From Gemmataceae bacterium (GTDB lineage: Bacteria > Planctomycetota > Planctomycetia > Gemmatales > Gemmataceae): a DNA stretch of 64,000 nucleotides. Within the stretch, counting starts at the first letter, position 1, and each line of letters opens with the position of its first letter. A program made the position numbers and the translations under genes. The notes under the pieces are model-generated. The model did not search any database. It was not told the DNA's origin and worked only from the letters and a program-made list of their open reading frames with translations. Positions 35,083 to 45,085 of this stretch are shown here, one piece after another. Location of the stretch: the NCBI GenBank assembly GCA_009691845.1, contig SIAJ01000012.1:1-64000 (forward strand), read 5' to 3'.

Positions 35083-37699
35083 CCGAGAGCACTTTTGCGA
35101 TCTGCTCCTTGGTTTCTTCCAGGTGGGCCCTGACTGTATCCTCCGCAAACGGGCCCTTCATGTTCAGAGAGAGTTCGATACGCTTGATGACTTCGCGGAG
35201 GTGCATTCTTGCTAGTGCACGAGCATCAGGTACCGTTCCTCGAAGCACCAGACGCGAGAGTGCCGCGATATAAGCACGCTGCAGGTTGCGTCGGGAGATA
35301 CTGGTTTTCTCGGTGCTGGGCTTGTCCGCGGCCGTGGACAAATCCGCAAAGGTCGAATCGCTGATCGCACGCATCACCTCGGCAATCGTTAACGGCTGCT
35401 CGGCCCCTTCAGTCTTCATCGTCAGATCCTGCATGCGGGCAAGCGTGCCGTCGTTGAGCAACTCGGTCAGGCAAACTCGCTGAATGCCCAAGATGCGATC
35501 GTTGACCGGAAATGTGACCGAAGCGAAAAAGACCTGCTCGTTGCCCCAGTGCAACCAGCGGTCGGCAGCCAGCTTGCGTAACAAGTCGGGAGGAAAGCCG
35601 AAGGACTTGTCTGTCAGAATGCGATCCTGAAGAAACTTCAAGGCCTCGCGTTGGCGGGCGGCCTTCACGGGCACGAATGGATCGCGGGCATCTTTATCTC
35701 CCTTGTGATCGCGATAAAGATGCTCACCGCCGACGAACTGGGCAGCAAGAAATGCCGAGTTCCCATATTGCTGCAGCATCAGGTTGAAGGCGACCCGGGC
35801 ACGTTGATAGCCCTCGCCTTTCTCGACTACGCGATCGGCCAGGCCCTTCATTAACTCCTCGGAAAGAGCCATCCGCTCTTGAGCAAACTTGAGCGGATCG
35901 CTGCCGAGGTCCCATTGATTGATGTGCGGATCGGCCGACGAAAGATCCTCATCCGTGCCGTAGTCGAGTCCAGGCTCGGCACTTCGGCCCGCGATCTTGC
36001 CCAGTTCCTCCTTCTCGTTGCCAGTCACCGGCTTGTAGCCGAACTCGATCGCCCAGTAGTCGTATGGCCCGAGCGTTGAAGTGAAGAAATCCCCCTGCTT
36101 TTGGCCCTTCGCTGAGAGATTCACCGGGTTGTAGTCCATCACGCTTCCAACCAGGCCCTTCGAGCGGGTGATGCCAACATCGTGAAGTTGAGCGTTCGGC
36201 AACATCGTGCTGGCTTTGAAATTGTGCCGCAAGCCGAGCGTGTGACCGACCTCGTGCATGACGGTTTCTTTGACGGCCTGCTGAACCATCTCGTCGGGGA
36301 GTTTATCCCCAGGCTTCAAATCGAGGCGAGCGGCAATCGCAGCCAATGCGAGGCCGAGTTCGCTCTGCTTGTGAGAGGCACACTGACAGAGTCCTGCGCG
36401 ATATGCCTTGAACTGTGCCCGCATTTCGCTGTAGGCATCTTCCCCACCGGCCTTGTTGTTCCAACTGGACGCTGATCCATGATTGGCCGTCATCGGCACG
36501 GTCCAACCGCGACGGGCCGCCTGGATCGGGCTATCGGGTTCCGTGGTCAGCCCCTTCTCGTTCTTGAAGAGCGTTTGAGAGCCCTTGTAATAGCGGACCA
36601 TACTCGCATCGAACACGATGTCCGCGTCGATGATTTCGCCCGTGAACGGATTCGCCCGAGAGGGGCCCATTGCATAACCGATATCAGTCGCGATCCAACG
36701 GAACGTGCTGTAGTTCACGTCCTCCGGATCGAACTCTTCACCCTCCTGTTGCCGAACTTCGATGGCGTCGCGAAAGCCGACTTTCTCGAAAGCCTTGTTC
36801 CATTCGAGAATGCCTTCGCGAACGGCCGCCCGGAATTCGTCCGGCACGGATTTTTCGATCCAGAAGACGATCTTCTTCTTGGGCGGAACGAGTTTGTCTC
36901 CTGGCTTCCAGGGGGAACCGTCGGTCCGCTCCAATCGCCAGCGCGTGATGTAGCGGACGAAAGAAGTGTCCTTGCTCTCGCTCGCAAAATCCTTCATGGC
37001 GGTGAGGAAGTAGCCCACGCGATCGTCAGCCTCGCGTGGACGGTAGCCGCCGTCTGGCAACTCGACGATGCCGTAATGAATGATGACCGTGTTGCCACGA
37101 GCATCGATTACCGAGTCCGGAACGGGTCGCCCCGTAAAGACTGCGGCGACCTGCAACTCCACGTTCCGTGGAAACGTTTTGATCTTGGCCCATGAGGTCC
37201 GATTGGGGTCCAATAAACCGAAGTTCAAGTCGGCAAAATTCGTGAAGAACACTTCGTTGAAGTCGATCAACACCGACTGGCGAGTCGGATGAACCGACTT
37301 GATACGTAGAGCGAGCAAGACGGAATCGGTGTACGTTGTTTCGAGAGCGCGAGCGATCGGTCCACTGCCAATCTTGTAGCGAACATTGCGGCGAATGACA
37401 TGTACCTTGTCGCCGACCCGCTTGAAGGAGATGACCCACTGCTCGTCGCCATTGAGCGTGTGGCCCGCCTGATCCATGCCGCCGCGAGCCAGCGAGATCG
37501 CACACAGATACGGCCGATCGAACTGGAACGGCTGAATCTCGGCGAACACGTGTTCGTCCTTCTGGTGCAGCCGGAACAGCCCCTCGTGAACCTTGGCTCC
37601 CACGACGAGCTTGTCGAATTCCTCGAATTTCTGCGGCTGCTGAGCCTGGGTGACGACGACAATAACGAGCGAAATGAAACACGCAAGGAAGCGAGACAT
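35063..37699 (-). CDS. Large exported zinc metalloprotease (metzincin type, DUF5117-like)
   Basis: 878 residues from the ATG at 37699. The signal peptide is MSRFLACFISLVIVVVTQAQQ. The N-terminal 300 residues resemble the DUF5117/DUF5118 region of exported bacterial proteases (FRLHQKDEHVFAEIQPFQFDRPYLCAISLARGG). The catalytic motif is VMHEVGHTLGLRHNFKAS, an extended HExxHxxGxxHN zinc motif, with the Met-turn candidate SVMDYNPVNL about 35 residues later. A long helical C-terminal domain follows. The frame extends 19 codons upstream without support. It is transcribed towards the ABC-F gene. It probably degrades proteins outside the cytoplasm. Confidence 0.9.
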   Translation of the reverse strand: MSRFLACFISLVIVVVTQAQQPQKFEEFDKLVVGAKVHEGLFRLHQKDEHVFAEIQPFQFDRPYLCAISLARGGMDQAGHTLNGDEQWVISFKRVGDKVHVIRRNVRYKIGSGPIARALETTYTDSVLLALRIKSVHPTRQSVLIDFNEVFFTNFADLNFGLLDPNRTSWAKIKTFPRNVELQVAAVFTGRPVPDSVIDARGNTVIIHYGIVELPDGGYRPREADDRVGYFLTAMKDFASESKDTSFVRYITRWRLERTDGSPWKPGDKLVPPKKKIVFWIEKSVPDEFRAAVREGILEWNKAFEKVGFRDAIEVRQQEGEEFDPEDVNYSTFRWIATDIGYAMGPSRANPFTGEIIDADIVFDASMVRYYKGSQTLFKNEKGLTTEPDSPIQAARRGWTVPMTANHGSASSWNNKAGGEDAYSEMRAQFKAYRAGLCQCASHKQSELGLALAAIAARLDLKPGDKLPDEMVQQAVKETVMHEVGHTLGLRHNFKASTMLPNAQLHDVGITRSKGLVGSVMDYNPVNLSAKGQKQGDFFTSTLGPYDYWAIEFGYKPVTGNEKEELGKIAGRSAEPGLDYGTDEDLSSADPHINQWDLGSDPLKFAQERMALSEELMKGLADRVVEKGEGYQRARVAFNLMLQQYGNSAFLAAQFVGGEHLYRDHKGDKDARDPFVPVKAARQREALKFLQDRILTDKSFGFPPDLLRKLAADRWLHWGNEQVFFASVTFPVNDRILGIQRVCLTELLNDGTLARMQDLTMKTEGAEQPLTIAEVMRAISDSTFADLSTAADKPSTEKTSISRRNLQRAYIAALSRLVLRGTVPDARALARMHLREVIKRIELSLNMKGPFAEDTVRAHLEETKEQIAKVLSATVTQQ

Positions 37700-37914
37700 G
37701 GTGCAACCTCTTGGGAAAGGCGTGAGCAATGCGTGTAGGTTAGCGGAAGGAAGCACTGACGGACAAGCCGGCTATGCCGGATTTGTGGCCTGGCGAGAAC
37801 GAATAGGTGGCGTAATCGATACAGAAGGAACCTGAATTGGTCCAGCAACCAGGGAACGATCTCCTGATTGTCAAAGAAACAAAGGCCAACCAGGAGATTG
37901 GCGTTTCCAGGAGC

Positions 37915-38700
37915 CTACCTCAGAGCGGCAGAGAGTTCCCGCACACTATCAATCACCGCCTGCGTACCCCCCTGTTCCAGTTTCTTGATCAGGGCACTTC
38001 CCACAATCACGCCGTCGGCGATGTCCTTCAGGTGCCGCACGTGTTCCGGTCGGCTTACACCAAAGCCGACGCACAATGGCAGGTCCGACATGGTTCGCAG
38101 GCGGGCCAGTTGCTGGGTCAACTCGGCCGGCAACTTGTCGCGTTCCCCGGTGATGCCCACCACGCTCACGCAATACACGAATCCGCTACAGAGTTTCACG
38201 ATCTTGGCTGCACGTTCCGGCGTCGTGGTCGGCGTCACCAGCAGGATCAATTTCATGTCACTCTTGCGGCAGAGAGCCGCGAAGTGGTCCGCCTCGTCGG
38301 CAACCAGGTCGGGCACAATCAAGCCGCTCAGGCCCGAGTCCTTTGCTGTCGACACGAACGCTTCCGCACCCCGCCGATGAATCAGCGAGTACGATACCAT
38401 GCCGACAATGGGCGTCGTGAAGTTGGGCAGGGAAGTAACCGAGCGAATGGCCGCGAACAGGTTGGCAATCTTGAAGCCGTTGTTCAAGGCCCGCGTATAC
38501 GACGCCTGAATCACCGGCCCATCGGCAATCGGGTCGCTGAACGGGAAGCCGAGTTCGATTAGGTCGGCTCCCGCGGCCGCGACTTGGGAAAACAATCTGG
38601 CGGTCGTGCCGACATCGGGATCGCCAGCCGTCAGGAACGGCATAAAGGCTTTGCGACCCTCGGCCCGCAGGCGAGTGAATAGTGTGTCGACGAGATTCAT
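37915..38700 (-). CDS. trpA: Tryptophan synthase alpha subunit
   Basis: Cleaves indole-3-glycerol phosphate to indole, which passes to the beta subunit. 261 residues, the usual length. The TIM-barrel motifs are in place: FMPFLTAGDPD, ADLIELGFPFSDPIADGPVIQ (catalytic Glu and Asp), GLIVPDLVADEADHFAA, VYCVSVVGITGERDKLP, LCVGFGVSRPEHVRHL and ADGVIVGSALIKKLEQGG. No trpB or other trp gene is adjacent, so the pathway is dispersed. No strong ribosome-binding site is seen before the ATG. Confidence 0.96.
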   Translation of the reverse strand: MNLVDTLFTRLRAEGRKAFMPFLTAGDPDVGTTARLFSQVAAAGADLIELGFPFSDPIADGPVIQASYTRALNNGFKIANLFAAIRSVTSLPNFTTPIVGMVSYSLIHRRGAEAFVSTAKDSGLSGLIVPDLVADEADHFAALCRKSDMKLILLVTPTTTPERAAKIVKLCSGFVYCVSVVGITGERDKLPAELTQQLARLRTMSDLPLCVGFGVSRPEHVRHLKDIADGVIVGSALIKKLEQGGTQAVIDSVRELSAALR

Positions 38701-39197
38701 ATGTGTGGTTTATCGGCAAGGGCGGTTGGAGGCGAGCATGCAAGGAGTACCCATCTCGTCCGCAAATCCCCAACGGTCTATAGTTCGCGGAACAGCGTGC
38801 CGCGAACCACGGAGAATGAGGCGACTTTCTGTTCGCAGACCCACGGCCAGAGCAGCAAGGCAAAGACACGGCGAAAGAAGCGTAAGAAGAAAGATCAATG
38901 CCCGCGTGTGCTTTGGAAAAAAGCCGAGCCACAAGGACCGCAAATTTGGACGACATTGCTGTGGCATATTGGCATGCACATGCCGTGGAACTCGCGAACG
39001 GGTCCATCCACCGCCAGTGAACGGATGCACTTCAAGGAGATTCTCGCCGAGGAGAAATAACGGTTGCCCACGTACCCCATTCCGACCAGTTCGACCAACT
39101 GTTCCCTCACGACTCAAGTCTCACTATTCTCACTCGAACGACGGCAGGTTTCAGTACATACTTCGCTTGCGCGTCAAGCTCCAACCCGGTATCCCAC
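38701..39197. other. Intergenic region between trpA and the POT transporter gene
   Basis: About 500 bp between divergent genes. A plus-strand frame (38701-39060, 119 codons) and a minus-strand frame are open, but their composition is unlike neighbouring genes and neither has a ribosome-binding site or recognisable domain. I call no gene. The promoters of trpA and of the transporter must lie here. Confidence 0.45.
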
Positions 39198-40829
39198 GTG
39201 TCACAATCGGCCGACTACGCTGAGCTACCCGACAAAGCTCGGCCTCGCTTGCCACGGCAGATTGCCTACATCATCGGCAACGAGGGCTGCGAGCGGTTTT
39301 CGTTCTACGGGATGCGCAACATCCTCACGCAGTTCCTTGTCTCGTCGGCACTGCTGTTCAGCGCGTCGGAACTCATTCCCCAGGCGGAGCGTGAGGGTAC
39401 GGCAAAGGAAGTCTTTCACACGTTTGTGCTGGGCGTTTATTTCTTCCCGCTTCTCGGCGGCTGGCTCTCGGATCGGTTCCTGGGCAAGTATCGCACCATT
39501 CTATATCTCAGCCTCGTTTACTGCGTCGGCCAGGGCTTTCTGGCGATGTTCGTGAACGACAAGGCCGGCTTCTTCTTCGGGCTGTTCCTGATCGCTCTGG
39601 GCTCAGGCGGAATCAAGCCGTGCGTCTCGGCATTCGTTGGGGATCAATTCGACCAGACGAACAAATCGCTTGCGCGGTATGTTTTCGACGCCTTTTACTG
39701 GATCATCAACTTCGGCTCCTTCTTCGCGTCGCTATTGATGCCGGCGATCTTGAAGCACTGGGGGCCGGTGTTCGCGTTCGGCATTCCCGGCGTGCTGATG
39801 TTCATTTCGACCGTGATCCTTTGGCTGGGTCGCCGGCTCTACATCGACGTGCCGCCGTCACCGGCACATCCCAATTCCTTCGTGCGGGTCGTTCGAAGTG
39901 CGTTACTCGCACGAGGGCCTGTCGGTTCTGGCCGGCCAGGCCTCATGCTCGCAATCCTCGGGGGAATCATAGCCGTGGCGTGCATGGTCATGGGCTTTGT
40001 CGATCTGCATCGAATGCTGCTGACCGAGGCGAGCCCGCTACTCGGGGTCGCTCAGTGGTGGTGCCTCGCTCTGGTCGTGGCCATCGGCTTTGCGGGCGTG
40101 GGGACTTGGTGGCAACTGGAACGAGCAAAATCAACGCACCCAGCCGAGGCCGTGGATGGTGCCCGCAGCGTACTTCGCATTCTCGTGCTCTTTGCGTTGG
40201 TCACGCCGTTCTGGTCGCTGTTCGATCAGAAAGCGTCCACGTGGGTCCTTCAGGCAAAAGGGATGACGAAACCGAGTTGGTTCGAGCCATCGCAGATGCA
40301 GGCTCTCAATCCGCTGCTTGTGATGCTGCTGATCCCGTTCAACAATCTGGTGTTGTACCCTGCCCTTCGCCGTTGGGGAGTCGAACCCACCGCACTCCGG
40401 CGCATGACGGCCGGAATCGCGTTCTCCGGTCTGTCGTGGGTCGTGATCGGCTTGTTGCAGTCCAGCATGGATGGCGGCGAGCCGCTGTCGATTGCGTGGC
40501 AGATTCTTCCCTATGCCCTGCTCACGTTCGGCGAAGTACTCGTCTCCGCAACGGGACTGGAATTCGCGTATAGCCAAGCTCCAGGTCCGATGAAGAGCGC
40601 GATCATGGCCTTCTGGAGTTTGTCCGTAACGGTCGGCAATCTGTGGGTATTGCTCGTGAACACGGCCGTTCGCAACGATGGGGTGACGCGGAATATCGAG
40701 AGTTCCGGGCTTGGAGTGATGACCTTCCAGATGTTCTTCTTTGCCGCGTTCGCGTTCCTTGCTGCACTCGCATTTGGAGTGTACGCGGCGCGATATCCAT
40801 TGGCGGACCATTACCGAAAATCGGAGTAG
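39198..40829 (+). CDS. POT/PTR2-family proton-coupled peptide transporter
   Basis: 543 residues with about 12-14 hydrophobic helices. The family signature is the NEGCERFSFYGMRNIL motif (ExxERFxYYG) in helix 1 that couples protons, followed by FFPLLGGWLSDRFLGKYRTIL and the second signature GLFLIALGSGGIKPCVSAFVGDQFD. The later EVLVSATGLEFAYSQAPGPMKSAIMAFW segment is also typical. It imports di- and tripeptides across the inner membrane. The start is a GTG at 39198; an upstream alternative is not evident. Confidence 0.93.
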   Translation: MSQSADYAELPDKARPRLPRQIAYIIGNEGCERFSFYGMRNILTQFLVSSALLFSASELIPQAEREGTAKEVFHTFVLGVYFFPLLGGWLSDRFLGKYRTILYLSLVYCVGQGFLAMFVNDKAGFFFGLFLIALGSGGIKPCVSAFVGDQFDQTNKSLARYVFDAFYWIINFGSFFASLLMPAILKHWGPVFAFGIPGVLMFISTVILWLGRRLYIDVPPSPAHPNSFVRVVRSALLARGPVGSGRPGLMLAILGGIIAVACMVMGFVDLHRMLLTEASPLLGVAQWWCLALVVAIGFAGVGTWWQLERAKSTHPAEAVDGARSVLRILVLFALVTPFWSLFDQKASTWVLQAKGMTKPSWFEPSQMQALNPLLVMLLIPFNNLVLYPALRRWGVEPTALRRMTAGIAFSGLSWVVIGLLQSSMDGGEPLSIAWQILPYALLTFGEVLVSATGLEFAYSQAPGPMKSAIMAFWSLSVTVGNLWVLLVNTAVRNDGVTRNIESSGLGVMTFQMFFFAAFAFLAALAFGVYAARYPLADHYRKSE

Positions 40830-40838
40830 GTACACAGG

Positions 40839-42212
40839 CTACCACCCCACCGAACTCGCCCCCTTCGGCAGATCGAAGCACACGCTCACCGAGTCTTTCT
40901 CCTGGACCCACGTCCCGGCTTTCAGCTCGAGCGGCTTCGTTACTTCCTTGAGGGCAGTCGGCTTGCCGTCAATAACGATCTTCACTGCTCCGCCCGCACG
41001 ACCGGCCATTCGCACCGTGAAGGCCGGGCAAGCATACGGAGCTTTGAACGTGAGTGTGTTGTCCGCCTTGTCGATCCGCGTCAGCTCTTTCGCGGCCCAG
41101 TAACGGGCAATCTCGCTGTTTTTCATCCAGAACAGATTCTGGTAGTGATTGTTCAATCGCTGCACGACTTCCTTGAAAATGTTGAAGCCGACCTTCTCGC
41201 CATTGAAGTAGATGCCTGGCCAGTGGCAGACGAGGATTGTGGGTTCGCCGGCCTCGATAACCTGCGGCAATCGGCCACCTTTGCCATCCTTGGTGATGAA
41301 CTGATCGACAGTCCCGCGTTCCAGACCGTCCCAGCCGCCGAACCAGTCGCCCGTGCAGCCAACGACGGAGACTACGCATTCGGGCTTGTCGGTATCGATC
41401 CCGGCCGCAAATTCGACTCGCGGGGCCACGCTCTGCTTCGGGTCGGTAAATAAGTGCCGAAAGTAATGCGGAATCTCGGTCTTGAAGACATCGCGACAAG
41501 CCTGATAAGTCGCCCGTGCCAGAGCATCGCGGTTCTTGTTGCCGAACCCGCCCGGCGTCGTGATCCCTTCGCAAACCAGGCCAGCTTTCTTCAGCGGCTT
41601 CAGGGCATAGGCGATGTAGTTGGCAAGTTCATCGGCCGACTTATTCTGGCTGAACTCCCAGTTCTCCATGTGCTTGTCGTCCCGCTCGTCGTAAGCCCGG
41701 CCAGTTTTCGTGTCGATCGCCCAGGTGTGCGTGACCATCTCGGGATGAATGTCCCAGTTCGGCATCATGAATTCGCGGACGAGCTTGACGCTTTCAAGCA
41801 GTTCGCTTTTCGACCAGCCCGGCATATCGCGATCAATCCAGCCGACGCAGGCGGGGTATGGAATGCAGGAGTATTTTCCCTTGATCTCGCGTTCCCGGCA
41901 CCATTCGCCGAATTCGCGCACGAAGGAATCGGGGATTCCTCGTGGGAGCTTCTTCCAGTCCTGCTTGTACTTGTCCGGAAACACATCTGCGAAGTGTGGG
42001 ATGCAGAAATGGGCCAGGTTCACCAGGCACGTCGAGTCGTCAATGATGAAGCTGACCGGCACCCGGCCACGCGGATTGAGGACGGTGACGCCCTCCGCCT
42101 GCTTGGGGCGTTCGCCTTTGAATTGCGCGAAGGATGGCACGGACCCGATGGACGAGCCGGCCAGCGTGGCGGCTGAGGTTCGGAGAAAGTCGCGGCGGGA
42201 GGGAGAATTCAT
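40839..42212 (-). CDS. Tat-exported protein, possible polysaccharide deacetylase-like fold
   Basis: 457 residues. A twin-arginine signal (SRRDFLRTSAATLAGSSIGSVPSFA) directs it out of the cytoplasm. The core begins VPVSFIIDDSTCLVN with an Asp pair as in NodB-like deacetylases, continues with MVTHTWAIDTKTGRAYDERDD, and has ILVCHWPGIYFNG later; His-containing segments HPEMVTHTW could be metal ligands. The C-terminal 80 residues form a small beta domain (FTVRMAGRAGGAVKIVIDGKPT). The enzyme class is inference from a few motif-like spots; it may be a distinct family. It is convergent with the POT gene, 9 bp apart. Confidence 0.72.
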   Translation of the reverse strand: MNSPSRRDFLRTSAATLAGSSIGSVPSFAQFKGERPKQAEGVTVLNPRGRVPVSFIIDDSTCLVNLAHFCIPHFADVFPDKYKQDWKKLPRGIPDSFVREFGEWCREREIKGKYSCIPYPACVGWIDRDMPGWSKSELLESVKLVREFMMPNWDIHPEMVTHTWAIDTKTGRAYDERDDKHMENWEFSQNKSADELANYIAYALKPLKKAGLVCEGITTPGGFGNKNRDALARATYQACRDVFKTEIPHYFRHLFTDPKQSVAPRVEFAAGIDTDKPECVVSVVGCTGDWFGGWDGLERGTVDQFITKDGKGGRLPQVIEAGEPTILVCHWPGIYFNGEKVGFNIFKEVVQRLNNHYQNLFWMKNSEIARYWAAKELTRIDKADNTLTFKAPYACPAFTVRMAGRAGGAVKIVIDGKPTALKEVTKPLELKAGTWVQEKDSVSVCFDLPKGASSVGW

Positions 42213-42652
42213 GCTTCACCTGCAGATTCGTTTGCTTCTGTCACTGTATTAATCTCTGAGAACTCCGAGATTTCGTCAACCTAGCGAAACAATTGGGCGA
42301 GGCGTTGCCGCATCGATTGAGATTGCAGATTGGAAACCGCTGGCACGACCAGGGCATGTCTTTCATCTTCGTCCAACCGATCGGGTCGAAGTCCCAGACC
42401 CAGGCTTCGCAAACCCGACGCCTTGCAGGCAGCCACTTTTGAACCTTTCGAAATCGAACCCGCTCTCGACAAGAGTTGATGGGGTGACCTTGGCGGAAAC
42501 CGAGTGAAGGAAAGACCGTCTTCACCGTCTCTCACCTTGAAGTTTTCGCTCGCAATCGGCTTGTCGGGCGGATTCTGAAAGTGGATTCCCCGGGAATGTG
42601 GCGAAGAATCCACTCATCATTCAAGATCGGTGTGGGCTCGGTCATTTCGACC
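42213..42652. other. Intergenic, no feature identified
   Basis: About 440 bp downstream of the pseudogene and upstream of the Tat-protein gene. Open frames on the minus strand have no ribosome-binding site or recognisable pattern. The promoter of the 40839-42212 gene should be at the left end. Confidence 0.4.
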
Positions 42653-43025
42653 TCAGGCGTGGATGAGTGTCAAGTTCTCCGCGATGATGGATTTCAACTC
42701 CTCCGGCAATCGAGCGATCGTGGTTCCGAGAACGAAGTCCACTTCGATAGCCTCGTCCGTCTCCGTATTCAAATATGCAAATCCTGCTTGAGTTGGCGAA
42801 TCGACTTCGAGGTCAAGACTATGCGGCCCCGCATGCCATGCAAACAATACGCCGCCAGTGCGCGTCGCATCAGATAAGGGCTGCCGAGTTGTCGAATCTC
42901 GGCGTGCTGCTGCCACAGTCGAATTGCCCCGTCAACGCAATCCGAGTTCGAACGGCTGCCCCGTAGCCGTCCCAGTTTGCGACGGTCTTGCGGGTCAGTT
43001 CGAGTTGTTCAAGGACGTTCGGCAT
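42653..43025 (-). pseudogene. Frameshifted small gene remnant
   Basis: An ATG at 43025 opens MPNVLEQLELTRKTVANWDGYGAA, the start of a small-protein type with a WDGxGA motif. That frame meets a stop about 50 codons in. The plausible continuation is in another frame, ending GGVLFAWHAGPHSLDLEV, then DSPTQAGFAYLNTETDEAIEV, and closing SIIAENLTLIHA at the stop 42653. The two parts together look like one roughly 110-120 residue protein damaged by at least one frameshift. It lies just before acs on the same strand. The family is unnamed; I recognise the WDGxGA pattern only as recurrent in planctomycete small proteins. Confidence 0.45.
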
Positions 43026-43065
43026 CTTGGACCTCCCCCATCTTACCAGAGATCAATCTCAAACG

Positions 43066-45015
43066 CTATTCCTCATCCTCCCGCAACTTCGCCAGCACGC
43101 CGACATCTTCCAGCGTCGTCGTATCCGAGGTGGTCGCTCGGCCTGCCGCAATATCTCGAAGTAATCGCCGCATGATTTTGCCCGAACGTGTCTTGGGTAG
43201 CGTCGGCGTGAAGCGAATATCATCCGGGCGGGCCAATGCGCCGATCTCCCTCGTCACATGATCGCGGAGTTCCTTCTTTAACTCGTCCGTGCCTTCGATA
43301 CCGCCCTTTAATGTGACAAACGCGGCAATGCCCTCGCCCTTGATGTCGTCGGGCCTGCCCACGACCGCGGCCTCTGCCACTTTTGCGTGACCCACTAACG
43401 CGCTTTCGACCTCCATCGTGCTCAAGCGATGGCCGGAAACGTTCAACACATCGTCCACACGGCCCATGATCCAGAAGTAGCCGTCGCTATCACATCTCGC
43501 ACCGTCAGCAGTAAAGTAGTTGCCTGGCACCTGGCTCCAGTATTGCTCCTGGTAACGACTGTCGTCGTTGAAGATCGTTCGCAACATTGCCGGCCAGGGC
43601 TTGCGGACGACGAGGAATCCCCCTTCGTTCGGCTTCACCGTATTGCCGGCCTTATCGACGACCTCAGCAACGATGCCGGGAAACGCTCGCGTGGCACTGC
43701 CGGGCTTGGTTGCAATCGCACCAGGCAACGGCGAGATCATGATCGCACCGGTTTCCGTTTGCCACCACGTATCCACGATCGGGCATTTCTTGTTGCCGAT
43801 CACTTCGTGATACCACATCCACGCTTCAGGATTGATTGGCTCGCCGACAGAACCGAGTAGCCGCAACGAGGACAGATCGCGCCCCTTCGGCCACTGATCG
43901 CCCCACTTGATAAACGCCCGGATGGCCGTTGGGGCCGTGTAGAACACGTTCACGCCGTATTTTTCGATGATCGCCCAGAACCGGTCCTGCTTCGGATAGT
44001 CGGGGGCACCTTCGTACATCACAACTGTGCTGCCGTTCGCCAGTGGGCCATAAACGATATACGTGTGTCCCGTCACCCAGCCGACGTCTGCCGTACACCA
44101 GTAAACGTCTTCTTCCTTGCTGTCGAAGACCCACTCGTGCGTGAGGGCGGCCCCAAGCAGGTAGCCCGCGGTTGAATGCTGAATGCCTTTCGGCTTGCCC
44201 GTCGAACCCGAGGTGTAAAGCACGAAGAGGGGATGTTCACTGTCGAGTTCCTCGGCCGGACAATCCGGGGAGGCATCGTTCATCAGCTCGTGCCACCAGA
44301 AATCGCGGCCCGCCTTCATGTCCACGGCCTGGTTGCAACGATTGAAGACCACGCACTTCTCGACCGTCGGCGACTTCAGAAGTGCCGCATCGACGTTGGC
44401 CTTGAGTGGCACGACCTTGCCACGCCGCCAGCCGCCGTCGGCCGTGATGACAAGTTTGGATTTCGCGTCGTTATTGCGGTCGGCCACAGCCTCCGCCGAG
44501 AAGCCTCCGAAAACGACTGAGTGCGTTGCTCCGATACGGGCACAAGCCAGCATCGCAATCGCCGCTTCCGGAACCATCGGCATGTAGATGGTGACGCGAT
44601 CGCCTTTCACCACGCCGAGCTTTTTCAGTGCGTTCGCGAATTTGCACGTCTCGCGATGAAGCTGGTGATAGGTCAGCACACGCGAATCGCCGGGCTCCCC
44701 TTCCCAGATGATGGCGGCCTTGTTCTTGCGTGGCCCGGCAAGATGCCGATCGAGGCAGTTAAAGCTTGCGTTGGTCGTTCCGCCCACAAACCATTCGCAG
44801 CGCGGCGGCTTCCAGTCGAGCACGCGATCCCACGGCTTGAACCAGTGTAACTTGCGTTTCGCCTGCTCGGCCCAGAACCCCTCAGGATCGTCCTTGCCGC
44901 GTTTGTAGAGTGCCTCGTAATCGGGAAGTGAAGGCACATGAGCCGCAGCAGCAAATTCGGCAGACGGCGGAAAGACGCGTGTTTCCTTGAGAACGCTTTC
45001 AATGGGAGAGGACAT
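43066..45015 (-). CDS. acs: Acetyl-CoA synthetase (AMP-forming)
   Basis: Activates acetate to acetyl-CoA through acetyl-AMP. 649 residues, full length. Seen are the N-terminal ACAS region ([23 protein letters not shown]), the P-loop-like [17 protein letters not shown], the [12 protein letters not shown] adenylation motif, the [27 protein letters not shown] hinge, and the regulatory/catalytic Lys in [14 protein letters not shown], which is the target of acetylation in well-studied members. AGGAG precedes the ATG. Neighbours are unrelated. Confidence 0.97.
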   Translation of the reverse strand: MSSPIESVLKETRVFPPSAEFAAAAHVPSLPDYEALYKRGKDDPEGFWAEQAKRKLHWFKPWDRVLDWKPPRCEWFVGGTTNASFNCLDRHLAGPRKNKAAIIWEGEPGDSRVLTYHQLHRETCKFANALKKLGVVKGDRVTIYMPMVPEAAIAMLACARIGATHSVVFGGFSAEAVADRNNDAKSKLVITADGGWRRGKVVPLKANVDAALLKSPTVEKCVVFNRCNQAVDMKAGRDFWWHELMNDASPDCPAEELDSEHPLFVLYTSGSTGKPKGIQHSTAGYLLGAALTHEWVFDSKEEDVYWCTADVGWVTGHTYIVYGPLANGSTVVMYEGAPDYPKQDRFWAIIEKYGVNVFYTAPTAIRAFIKWGDQWPKGRDLSSLRLLGSVGEPINPEAWMWYHEVIGNKKCPIVDTWWQTETGAIMISPLPGAIATKPGSATRAFPGIVAEVVDKAGNTVKPNEGGFLVVRKPWPAMLRTIFNDDSRYQEQYWSQVPGNYFTADGARCDSDGYFWIMGRVDDVLNVSGHRLSTMEVESALVGHAKVAEAAVVGRPDDIKGEGIAAFVTLKGGIEGTDELKKELRDHVTREIGALARPDDIRFTPTLPKTRSGKIMRRLLRDIAAGRATTSDTTTLEDVGVLAKLREDEE

Positions 45016-45085
45016 CTCGGCTCCTGAGGTTCCGTAACTGGGAATTATTCAGGATATTGACGTAAAGGTTAGCGGAGCGGCCGAA

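Noticed and set aside
38701-39060. Plus-strand frame of 119 codons after trpA
   Set aside because: Starts at the base after the trpA start codon with no ribosome-binding site, shows unusual codon use, and has no recognisable motif; competing frames exist on both strands.
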